Part shown: positions 26,063 through 33,354 of the stretch, one piece after another
How positions within the stretch are numbered: the stretch's first letter is position 1
Layout: each line of letters opens with the position of its first letter
From: Campylobacterales bacterium
Lineage (GTDB): Bacteria; Campylobacterota; Campylobacteria; Campylobacterales; QNZT01
DNA: 33,459 nucleotides
Assembly (NCBI GenBank): GCA_027023405.1
Contig: JALVVN010000025.1
Location: 1 to 33,459, forward strand
Reading direction: 5' to 3'
Notes under the pieces: model-generated
What the model was told of the DNA's origin: nothing
The model's input: the letters and a program-made list of their open reading frames with translations, nothing else
Databases searched by the model: none
Program-made: the position numbers and the translations under genes

Positions 26063-26830
26063 GTGGATATTTTTCAGTCGATCATTTTAGGGATTGTCGA
26101 AGGGTTTACGGAGTTTTTGCCCATCTCATCGACCGGACACATGATAGTCGTGGCGCAGTGGTTAGGGATGCCGGAGAGCGAAGAGAACAAAGCATTTATG
26201 GTTATCATCCAGCTAGCGGCGATCTTAGCGGTGGTGTTCAATTATAAAGATAAATTTTCCCTCTCAAAGATTGATCTCTGGCTCAAAGTTTTGGTGGCGT
26301 TTTTACCCCTGGCGATCGTAGGATTTATCTTCAAAGATGTGATCAAGGAGGCGTTTACGACTTCGGTAGTGGCGTATATGTTTATTATTGGCGGTATTGT
26401 CTTTTTGATCGTGGAGCACTTTTACGATGAAAAGAAACAGCACACGCTAGAGGTGGAGGATGTGACTTACAAGCAAGCGGCGTGGATCGGGTTTGCGCAG
26501 ATGTTCGCGCTCATTCCGGGCACTTCTCGTGCGGGATCGACTATCATTGGGGCGCTTTTGGTGGGGCTTTCACGAAAAGCGGCGGCGGAGTTCTCTTTTT
26601 TGCTCGCACTTCCTGTGATGGGTGCGACGAGTGGATATGATCTGCTCAAGCATTACCAAGATTTTGCCAATGAATCGTTTATGCCGTTGCTTGCCGGTTT
26701 TGTCGTGGCGTTTGTCGTGGCGTACTTTACGATGAAGTTTTTTATCCAATTTTTGGAGAAGTTTACCTTTAGGGCATTTGGTATCTACCGTATCATCTTC
26801 GGATTGATTTTATTGATATGGTTTATCTAG
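26063..26830 (+). CDS. uppP: Undecaprenyl-diphosphate phosphatase
   Basis: A 255-aa membrane enzyme of the UppP/BacA family that converts undecaprenyl diphosphate to the monophosphate lipid carrier used for peptidoglycan and other glycans. Catalytic motifs are intact: [15 protein letters not shown] (Glu13, Glu17, His26) and PGTSRAGST (152-160, Arg156). About seven to eight helices are visible. The GTG start at 26063 has TAAGGA about 8 nt upstream. A DedA-family gene starts 1 bp after the stop, so they are co-transcribed; DedA proteins have been tied to undecaprenyl phosphate recycling, which fits. Confidence 0.95.
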   Translation: MDIFQSIILGIVEGFTEFLPISSTGHMIVVAQWLGMPESEENKAFMVIIQLAAILAVVFNYKDKFSLSKIDLWLKVLVAFLPLAIVGFIFKDVIKEAFTTSVVAYMFIIGGIVFLIVEHFYDEKKQHTLEVEDVTYKQAAWIGFAQMFALIPGTSRAGSTIIGALLVGLSRKAAAEFSFLLALPVMGATSGYDLLKHYQDFANESFMPLLAGFVVAFVVAYFTMKFFIQFLEKFTFRAFGIYRIIFGLILLIWFI

Positions 26831-26831
26831 G

Positions 26832-27422
26832 ATGTTGCACGAAGTAGTCACATGGATCGTCAATCTTGTCGATGGGATGGGGTATATCGGAATCTTTGTG
26901 ATGATGTTTTTGGAGAGCTCCTTTTTCCCGTTTCCGAGTGAAGTGGCGATGATCCCGGCAGGGTATCTCGCATCGATCGGCAAGATGAACCTCATCGTAG
27001 CTATCATCGTAGGGATCGCCGGATCACTTGCGGGAGCGCTCTTTAACTATTTTTTGGCGCTGAAACTGGGGCGAGGATTTTTGCTCAAATATGGTAAATA
27101 CTTCTTCATCTCACCCCAAACGATCGAAAAAACGGAGAAGTTTTTTCAAGATCACGGCCCTATCTCTACCTTTACGGGACGCCTGATCCCGGGTATTCGT
27201 CAGATCATCTCCTTTCCTGCGGGACTTGCCAAGATGGATATGAAGCATTTTGTATTCTATACCGTTTTAGGAGCGGGAGTTTGGGTCGTGATCTTGGCAC
27301 TGATCGGCTATCTTTTCGGTGCCAATCAAGCTGTCGCCAAAGAGCATCTCAAAGAGATCACGATCGTGGTGTTAGGGTTGCTCGGAGTGCTACTTTGGTG
27401 GTATATAAAACGCAAAAAATAG
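26832..27422 (+). CDS. DedA-family membrane protein
   Basis: A 196-aa membrane protein of typical DedA length. The signatures FLESSFFPFPSEVAMIPAGY (residues ~28-47, with the conserved E and P-x-P-S-E) and FTGRLIPGIRQIISFPAG (~115-132, with the essential Arg residues) are clear. Several DedA proteins flip undecaprenyl phosphate or phosphatidylethanolamine across the inner membrane. The adjacency to uppP supports a lipid-carrier recycling role here, which is inference. It starts with an ATG just after the uppP stop. Confidence 0.92.
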   Translation: MLHEVVTWIVNLVDGMGYIGIFVMMFLESSFFPFPSEVAMIPAGYLASIGKMNLIVAIIVGIAGSLAGALFNYFLALKLGRGFLLKYGKYFFISPQTIEKTEKFFQDHGPISTFTGRLIPGIRQIISFPAGLAKMDMKHFVFYTVLGAGVWVVILALIGYLFGANQAVAKEHLKEITIVVLGLLGVLLWWYIKRKK

Positions 27423-27437
27423 GATATAATGCTCTTT

Positions 27438-28232
27438 ATGATGAAGATAATTTTATTTCTTGCGTTTGCATTGCACCTTTTCGCATCGCCTAAGATCGCT
27501 GTCTCGATCGCACCTGAAGCGTGGATCGTCTCTAAGATTGTCGGAGACAAAAATGAAACATTTGTACTCCTGCCCCCCGACGCTTCCCCCGAGAGCTATC
27601 GCCCAAAACCAAAAGATCTCTTAGCGCTCAAAAAGGCGGAGATCTACTTTACGATCGGCGTGCCGTTTGAAAAGCGATGGAAACGAAGATTGGCGAGTGC
27701 CAATGAGAAGTTGGAGTTTGTCGATATCGGTGAGGGGGTTAAAAGGATCGGCGATGATCCGCACATCTGGCTCAGTCCGGAAAATCTCAAGATCATGGCG
27801 CACACCGTGATGCGGCGATTGAGCCAACGAGATCCCGCATCCAAAGATCGCTATGAGAAAAATTACAAAACGGTTTCGGTAGCGTTAGATCAGCTCAAAG
27901 CCAAACTACAAAAACAGCTCGAGAATGTCACCAATAAGGCTCTTCTCACTTTTCACCCCTCATTTGGATACTTTGCCAAAGCGTTTGGGCTAGAGCAGAT
28001 CGCCATCGAGCGGGAGGGACATGAACCCTCTATCAAATATCAGATCGCCGTCATCAAACGGGCGCGAGAGATGGGGATCAAGCAGATCATCATATCTCCC
28101 TCCTTTTCACAAAAAGAGGCGCGGTTTATCGCTCAAAAGATCGGGGCAAAGATCGTCGTGATTGATCATTTGGGCTTTGATGTGCCACAGACATTGACGA
28201 GATTGGTAGAGAGCCTTGCAAAAGCAGATTGA
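27438..28232 (+). CDS. ZnuA/TroA-like metal-binding protein of an ABC transporter
   Basis: 264 aa if started at 27438; an upstream ATG at 27429 overlaps TATAAT (27425-27430), and another at 27441 also fits the signal peptide. The exported protein belongs to the cluster A-I metal-binding family. Three expected ligand motifs are seen: DPHIWLSP, LLTFHPSFGYFA and VIDHLG. The usual first His (P-H-x-Y-E-P) is replaced: the sequence reads PESYRPKP, so a Glu occupies that site. The His-rich loop of zinc-binding ZnuA is absent. Metal could be Zn, Mn or another. The 3' end overlaps the ATPase gene by 17 bp. Confidence 0.82.
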   Translation: MMKIILFLAFALHLFASPKIAVSIAPEAWIVSKIVGDKNETFVLLPPDASPESYRPKPKDLLALKKAEIYFTIGVPFEKRWKRRLASANEKLEFVDIGEGVKRIGDDPHIWLSPENLKIMAHTVMRRLSQRDPASKDRYEKNYKTVSVALDQLKAKLQKQLENVTNKALLTFHPSFGYFAKAFGLEQIAIEREGHEPSIKYQIAVIKRAREMGIKQIIISPSFSQKEARFIAQKIGAKIVVIDHLGFDVPQTLTRLVESLAKAD

Positions 28233-28938
28233 AGTTCGCAACCTCACTTTTTCATATGGAAAAGGAACCATACTTGAGGATATCAATCTCGATCTCTACG
28301 AAGGAGACTATTTAGCGCTGATTGGCCCAAACGGCGGTGGAAAGACTACCTTTTTGAAGCTATTGCTTGGGCTTCGAGAGATTCAGAAAGGTGAGATTAA
28401 AATCTTCGGCAAGGATCCCAAAGAGGCGAGAGGGGAGATCGGGTATCTACCACAATATATCAATTTTAATATGGATATGCCGATCAATGTCGATGAGGTG
28501 GTGCTTCAGGGGCGACTACGAAAAGGAAAGCTCTTCTACACCAAAGCCGATCGCAAGATCGCCAAAGCGTCGCTAGATCGAATGGGTGTCGCCCATCTAG
28601 CCGATCGCAAGATCAGTCAGCTATCAGGTGGACAGCGGCAACGGGTATTGCTCGCACGCGCCCTTGCAAAAGAGCCCAAAATTATCATCCTCGATGAGCC
28701 GACAGCCTCTATCGATCTAGAAGGTCAAAAGGAGATCTATGCTCTCCTCAAGGCACTTCCACAGACTAAGATCGTCGTCTCTCACGATATCAATATTCTC
28801 TTTGAGGGGGTAAATCGTGTCGCGCATATACAGAAACGACTCCATATGCACGATGGATTGGTGCAGAAGATCAAGCGAGATGAGGGACACTTTTGTGAAA
28901 TGGAACTTTTGGAGATGATAAGGGGCGATGATGCTTGA
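28216..28938 (+). CDS. Zinc/manganese-type ABC transporter ATP-binding protein
   Basis: A 240-aa ATPase, probably started at TTG 28216, which overlaps the binding-protein gene; no ATG fits before the first conserved strand (IEVRNLTFSYG). Walker A is GPNGGGKT, the signature LSGGQRQRVLLARALA, Walker B IIILDEPTASID, and the switch VVSHD. The ZnuC/MntB-type assignment comes from its partners. Its stop overlaps the permease start by 11 bp, so the three subunits are co-translated. Confidence 0.88.
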   Translation: MQKQIEVRNLTFSYGKGTILEDINLDLYEGDYLALIGPNGGGKTTFLKLLLGLREIQKGEIKIFGKDPKEARGEIGYLPQYINFNMDMPINVDEVVLQGRLRKGKLFYTKADRKIAKASLDRMGVAHLADRKISQLSGGQRQRVLLARALAKEPKIIILDEPTASIDLEGQKEIYALLKALPQTKIVVSHDINILFEGVNRVAHIQKRLHMHDGLVQKIKRDEGHFCEMELLEMIRGDDA

Positions 28939-29716
28939 GTTGCTTCAGACACCCATTCTCGCCTCTTTGTTGCTAAGTATCGCGATCGGGATCATCGGCA
29001 CACTGATGCTGGTGAACAAATCACACTATATCGCCGCATCCATCGCTCACGGTAGCTACGGCGGGATCGGGCTGGCGATCTTTTTGGGTGTGGGAATGCT
29101 CACGACCACAACCCTTTTTGCGCTAGGGTTAGCGCTGATACTGGCGTATATCACCCAAAATGAAAGCCATCGCAATCGAAACGACATCCTCATCGGTGTC
29201 ATCTGGGCGGTGGGAATGAGCGTCGGGCTGATCCTCACCGATCTCACACCCGGCTATCACCCCGATCTGATGAGCTTTCTCTTTGGCGATATCTTGATGG
29301 TGCCCCAAAGCGATCTCTATTTTATGGGATCGGTCGATCTGCTGCTTTTGGTATTGATGCCATTTTTGTACCATCGATTTTTGGCGATCTTTTATGATCG
29401 GGAGTTTGCGACGCTTTTGGGATTGAGAGTGGGGCTGATCCATACGCTTCTTTTGGTCTTGATCTCTTTGACGGTTGTGATGAGTGTACGATCAGTGGGA
29501 CTGATCTTGGTCATCGCACTCTTTTCGATCCCGCCCTTTATCGCTGAAAAGTTTACGACAAAACTCTATATGACGATGATCTTGGCAGGAATTTTGGCAT
29601 TTATCTTTTCGCTCATCGGGCTTTTGATCTCCTACTCTTTTGACCTCTCCGCTACGCCTTCTATCATTCTAGTCGCGGGGTTGGCGTTTTTTGTGAGTTT
29701 GTGGAGAAAAGAGTAA
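28928..29716 (+). CDS. Zinc/manganese-type ABC transporter permease
   Basis: A 262-aa inner-membrane protein of the ABC-3 (ZnuB/MntC/TroC) family with about eight helices. Family features include the N-terminal HGSYGGIGLAIFLG segment, FLFGDILMVPQSDLYFM in the middle, and VVMSVRSVGLILVIALFSIPP near the C-terminus. The ATG at 28928 (or the next at 28931) lies inside the end of the ATPase gene. It completes a three-gene metal uptake operon. A 9-bp hairpin follows at 29728. Confidence 0.9.
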   Translation: MMLELLQTPILASLLLSIAIGIIGTLMLVNKSHYIAASIAHGSYGGIGLAIFLGVGMLTTTTLFALGLALILAYITQNESHRNRNDILIGVIWAVGMSVGLILTDLTPGYHPDLMSFLFGDILMVPQSDLYFMGSVDLLLLVLMPFLYHRFLAIFYDREFATLLGLRVGLIHTLLLVLISLTVVMSVRSVGLILVIALFSIPPFIAEKFTTKLYMTMILAGILAFIFSLIGLLISYSFDLSATPSIILVAGLAFFVSLWRKE

Positions 29717-29727
29717 TCTCTGTCTTG

Positions 29728-29758
29728 ATTTTGTCGATATTGTACAAAACGACAAAAT
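29728..29758 (+). terminator. Hairpin after the metal transporter operon
   Basis: ATTTTGTCG / CGACAAAAT arms with a 13-nt loop, 12 bp after the permease stop. There is no long U-run, so it may be a weak terminator. The rest of the 184-bp gap to 29901 shows only short AT-rich palindromes. Confidence 0.4.
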
Positions 29759-29900
29759 TAAAGGTCACATATGCTACTACTTGGATACTTTTGTTTATCA
29801 GCAGGAATCTTTTTTCTCTCTTTGAGTATACACTATTTGCAACTTTTTTTGAAAGAAAAAAACTCCTATGAGATATGATGGATACCTCTAAGAGTTGCAT

Positions 29901-32204
29901 CTAAGAGGATCGCTCCCTCCTTTTGACCTCTGTTCGCTCTTTCTTCACTTTTACACCCTCGATATAGCCGCTGATCTTTGGCATCTCATGCGCTATCCCC
30001 TCCGGCACTGTCTCAGAGTGGAGTTGCACGGCGCACTGTTTGTAGTTTGGTTCAAAAGATTTGGGGTCAAATTCGGGTATGGTGATGGCGTTGATCAGCT
30101 GTGTGTTGAAGTGAAAGGGTACAAAGATATTCCCCTCTCTCACGCTTTCGCTCACCTTGACGATCACATCATCGATCCGTCCTCTCGTGCCCGAAATCGA
30201 GATGCGATCTCCGCTTTTGACTTGGAGTTTGGACGCATCTTTGGGGCTGAGATCAATCCACGCTTCAGGGGCGAGATCGTCAAGAATTCCGATAGTTCCG
30301 GTTTTGGTGCGGGTGTGAAACTGCTCGACGGTTCGACCGGTGTTGAGTATCAGAGGTAAGTTTTCACATCGATCTTCGCTCAACGGTTGCCAATCAAGCG
30401 GGAGGAGTTTTGCTTTGCCATCTTTGGTAGGGCAGGGCATCTCTTCACTGTAAAGTCGCTTTGTACCTTTGGGTGCTTTTTCATTGCAGGGCCATTGGAT
30501 ACCGCCAAGCTCCTCGATCAGCTCATAGCTCATACCGCTATAATCGCACAATCGCCCTTTGCTCACCCGCTTGATCTCCTCAAAAACATCTCTTGGAGTG
30601 CGAATATCTTTAAAGAGCAACTCTTGCACACCGTCGAAGTAGCCCGAAAACTCCCGCACGATATCAAAGTCACTCTTGCTCTCTCCCATCGGCTCTACCG
30701 CTTTTTTGGCGTAGTTGCATCGTCTCTCGCTATTGGTATAGCACCCCTCTTTTTCACTCCAAGTTGCTGCCGCAAAGACCACATCGGCGATCTCTGCCGT
30801 ATCGGACATAAAGGCATCTTGTACGACAAGCAGATCGAGCTTTTTGAGTGCACTTCTTAGTCTGTTTTGATCGGGATAACTGACCAGTGGGTTAGTCGCT
30901 ACGACCCACAAAGCCTTGATCTCACCCCGATCAATCGCTTCGATGATCTGCGGATAGGCGTAGCCCCGTTTGGTAGGGATGAGATCGGTTGATACACCGA
31001 TGATCGAGGCAAACTCCGCTCGGTGTGCATCGTTGGCATAGTCACGATAGCCGGGTATGGATGAGGTAAAGCCAAACTCTCTTGTACCCATGGCATTGCA
31101 CTGTCCGGTGATCGACATCGGAGATGATCCCTCTTTGCCAAGATTTCCGGTGATGAGGGCGAGGTTGCAGATCGCTGAGACGGTATCGGTGCCGAGGGCG
31201 CTTTGGTTGACTCCCATCGTCCAAGCACTCATCGCTCGATCAGCCCCCGCATAGATCCTTGCCAACTCATAGAGTGTCTTGACATCGATACCGGTGATAT
31301 TGGCGACCTCTTGCGGAGGGTAGTTTGCCATGATATGTTTACGAAATGCTTTGTATCCCTCCGTGCGATCGGCGATAAACTTCTCATCCTCCCATCCTTG
31401 CTCCATGATGATGTAACACAAACCGTTGATAAGAGCGAGATCGCTTCGCGGTTTGAGCGGCACGAAGATATCCGCCATCTGAGAAGTTTTGGATTTTCGT
31501 GGATCGATGACGATGATCGTCGGTTTTTTGCCGTTTGTCTTTTGGTTTTTGGCGATGTGAAGCTTGAGGATCGGGTGATTGTCGGCGATATTAGCGCCGA
31601 TAAGCATGATCACATTCGCCTTTTCAAAATCCTCATAACACCCTACCGGTCCGTCACTTCCAAAGCTTTGCTTGTACCCCATCACCGCACTTGCCATGCA
31701 GAGGGTGGTATTTCCGTCGTAGTTGTTGGTGCCTAGACCTAGCTGGACAAACTTCCCGAGTGCATAAAACTCTTCAGTCAAAAGCTGACCGGTTGAGATG
31801 ACAGCAACCGCACCCTTGCCATGTTTGGCTTGGATCTCTTGAAATCTCTTAGCGGTAGTAGAAAAAGCCTCATCCCATGAGACGGGAGAGAGTGTGTCGT
31901 TTTTTCGGATGAGAGGCTGGGTAACGCGACTCTTTGCCCTCACCATACGATGCTCACTCAAACCTTTGGGGCAGAGTGTACCCATATTGACCGGATGTTT
32001 GGGATCGCCTTTGGAGTAGGTAGGTTCACCGTTTTTGACCCCGACATACATCCCGCACCCCACACCACAATATCCGCAAGTGGTTCGCACCCATTTGTCC
32101 GGCGCTTTGCTTTTGGCGACCTTGCCAAAGATCGGATCATCGACGAGAGCATATTTATCCTCTTTGATATCCAAGCCTAAAAAATCTTTTAATTTCTCTA
32201 GCAT
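29901..32204 (-). CDS. Assimilatory-type molybdopterin nitrate reductase, catalytic subunit
   Basis: A 767-aa Mo-bisPGD enzyme. The N-terminal 4Fe-4S motif is Cys43-x2-Cys46-x3-Cys50-x27-Cys78. The molybdenum ligand Cys169 is in NTTLCMASAVMGY, as in NarB/NasA/NapA enzymes and unlike the Asp ligand of NarG. There is no twin-arginine signal, so it is cytoplasmic, as expected for assimilatory nitrate reductases. The C-terminal molybdopterin-dinucleotide domain is present (TGRTVEQFHTRTKTG and EPNYKQCAVQL). Formate dehydrogenase is less likely because no selenocysteine or matching Cys context is seen. It stands alone. A CCCCT/AGGGG hairpin overlaps the ribosome binding region near 32210-32227. It depends on Mo supply from moaC and modABC. 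Confidence 0.85.
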   Translation of the reverse strand: MLEKLKDFLGLDIKEDKYALVDDPIFGKVAKSKAPDKWVRTTCGYCGVGCGMYVGVKNGEPTYSKGDPKHPVNMGTLCPKGLSEHRMVRAKSRVTQPLIRKNDTLSPVSWDEAFSTTAKRFQEIQAKHGKGAVAVISTGQLLTEEFYALGKFVQLGLGTNNYDGNTTLCMASAVMGYKQSFGSDGPVGCYEDFEKANVIMLIGANIADNHPILKLHIAKNQKTNGKKPTIIVIDPRKSKTSQMADIFVPLKPRSDLALINGLCYIIMEQGWEDEKFIADRTEGYKAFRKHIMANYPPQEVANITGIDVKTLYELARIYAGADRAMSAWTMGVNQSALGTDTVSAICNLALITGNLGKEGSSPMSITGQCNAMGTREFGFTSSIPGYRDYANDAHRAEFASIIGVSTDLIPTKRGYAYPQIIEAIDRGEIKALWVVATNPLVSYPDQNRLRSALKKLDLLVVQDAFMSDTAEIADVVFAAATWSEKEGCYTNSERRCNYAKKAVEPMGESKSDFDIVREFSGYFDGVQELLFKDIRTPRDVFEEIKRVSKGRLCDYSGMSYELIEELGGIQWPCNEKAPKGTKRLYSEEMPCPTKDGKAKLLPLDWQPLSEDRCENLPLILNTGRTVEQFHTRTKTGTIGILDDLAPEAWIDLSPKDASKLQVKSGDRISISGTRGRIDDVIVKVSESVREGNIFVPFHFNTQLINAITIPEFDPKSFEPNYKQCAVQLHSETVPEGIAHEMPKISGYIEGVKVKKERTEVKRRERSS

Positions 32205-32277
32205 CTCTTTCCCCTTCGTGATTAGGGGTATGATACTATAAAAGTGTCTATTTCTATTCCAAAAATATGACTAAAAT

Positions 32278-33069
32278 TTAATCACATGAAATTCGGAAGC
32301 TACCGTCAAGTTCTTTGGGTAAAAAGAGTGTGTAGAGTCCAAGTTTTTTCGATTCATCGCAGATGTCGTTTTTATGATCTAGATCATCATATTCGACATT
32401 GAGTACAGGTTTGTTTTGGAGGATAAAGGGCTTGAGCATTGCGCATTCATGGTAGTGGTGACACCCCTCATTGACCGCAAAGTCGAAATGATCAACCAAT
32501 TGCTTGATTTGATTTAAATCATTTTTAAGCCCCACCAAAAGACCGAGTTTGTGAGCGGTTTGAGCGAGAAAAGTGTTGTATGCGAGCTGATCTTGGGCGG
32601 TGAGCGCAAATCCCGTATCGTTGGTGTAACCATCGACATTATCAGGCTCGACACCGTCGCAACCCTTCTTTTTAGCCAGCTGCATCCGCTCTCTCATAAT
32701 CGCTTTGACATTCGCATCCCGAATATCCAACCATCGCTCATCCCATCCATCCATCTTTTTGCCCAAGACGCTCGAGTGAAACTTACCGCTATCATCCCGC
32801 CACTTTTCAAAACTACCCGCACTAAAATAGCAGATCACTTTTTTGCCTTGAGAGTGGAGCTTTTGGATCCGTGTTTTAGGCGTGTCGAAAAGATCGATAT
32901 CGTAGATATCCACATTAAAGGAGCTATTGACCTTGCCGGTGAGTTGCCAATGCCAGCTACTTTTGGGATCAAGTTTTTTTGACATTGTTTGGCTTGTCCG
33001 ATCTGCTGAGTTTGATGGGGAGCAACTAAGAGTGAGGAGCGATAGGGTGAGTAGGAGAATTGTTTTCAT
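32278..33069 (-). CDS. GH114-like (endo-alpha-1,4-polygalactosaminidase family) lipoprotein
   Basis: A 263-aa lipoprotein; the lipobox LTLSC places the lipidated Cys at 16. The body matches the GH114 / TM1410-like TIM barrel: KVICYFSAGSFEKWRDD after the first strand, DGWDERWLDIRD, then CDGVEPDNVDGY (137-148) with conserved acidic residues, and FAVNEGCHHYHEC later. Characterised relatives cleave alpha-1,4-linked galactosamine polymers, so the target may be an amino-sugar exopolysaccharide. The ATG has no ribosome binding site; TAGAAT lies 6 nt upstream (33076-33081), suggesting a leaderless mRNA. MITE copy 2 begins 38 bp upstream of the start. Confidence 0.82.
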   Translation of the reverse strand: MKTILLLTLSLLTLSCSPSNSADRTSQTMSKKLDPKSSWHWQLTGKVNSSFNVDIYDIDLFDTPKTRIQKLHSQGKKVICYFSAGSFEKWRDDSGKFHSSVLGKKMDGWDERWLDIRDANVKAIMRERMQLAKKKGCDGVEPDNVDGYTNDTGFALTAQDQLAYNTFLAQTAHKLGLLVGLKNDLNQIKQLVDHFDFAVNEGCHHYHECAMLKPFILQNKPVLNVEYDDLDHKNDICDESKKLGLYTLFLPKELDGSFRISCD

Positions 33070-33075
33070 AAAACT

Positions 33076-33081
33076 ATTCTA
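33076..33081 (-). promoter_or_regulatory. -10 box of GH114-like gene, leaderless configuration
   Basis: On the minus strand, TAGAAT is followed by AGTTTT and then the ATG at 33069, with no ribosome binding site. The box lies between the start and MITE copy 2. Confidence 0.45.
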
Positions 33082-33101
33082 TCACATTGTTATAAAAGTA
33101 G

Positions 33102-33271
33102 ATCTCCCCAAATCTCGAAATAGAAATTCATGACTTTGCATCATCATCGCATCCTTGGGCTTTACATAAAATTATCGTCGAACCTATGGGTGCGACTCAA
33201 ATTTGATGCAAACCCCACGAATACAAGCATAATACAAATTCAAAGAATTCTATTTCGAGATTTGGGATCTC
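33102..33271 (+). mobile_element. 160-bp MITE-like element, copy 2, with 5-bp target duplication
   Basis: The element is 33107-33266 (160 bp). Its ends are perfect 19-bp terminal inverted repeats (CCCAAATCTCGAAATAGAA). The 5-bp ATCTC flanks it on both sides (33102-33106 and 33267-33271). It is inverted relative to copy 1 at 24059-24218 and has 7 mismatches to it. No transposase is encoded. Confidence 0.92.
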
Positions 33272-33354
33272 AAAAAATATTACAATTTGAAATAAAAATC
33301 GACTTCTAACTTCCATATGTGTATAATGCTTGCTAATTTCGTAAAGGAGTTGCT

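Noticed and set aside
29901-32204. Formate dehydrogenase or periplasmic NapA instead of assimilatory nitrate reductase
   Set aside because: No TGA-encoded selenocysteine or formate-dehydrogenase context is seen, and there is no twin-arginine signal or adjacent nap genes; the Cys169 context fits NarB/NasA. Biochemical identity remains unproven.
24059-33266. The two inverted MITE copies as ends of a composite transposon
   Set aside because: No transposase lies between them, the interior is ordinary chromosomal genes, and each copy has its own distinct 5-bp target duplication, so they inserted independently.
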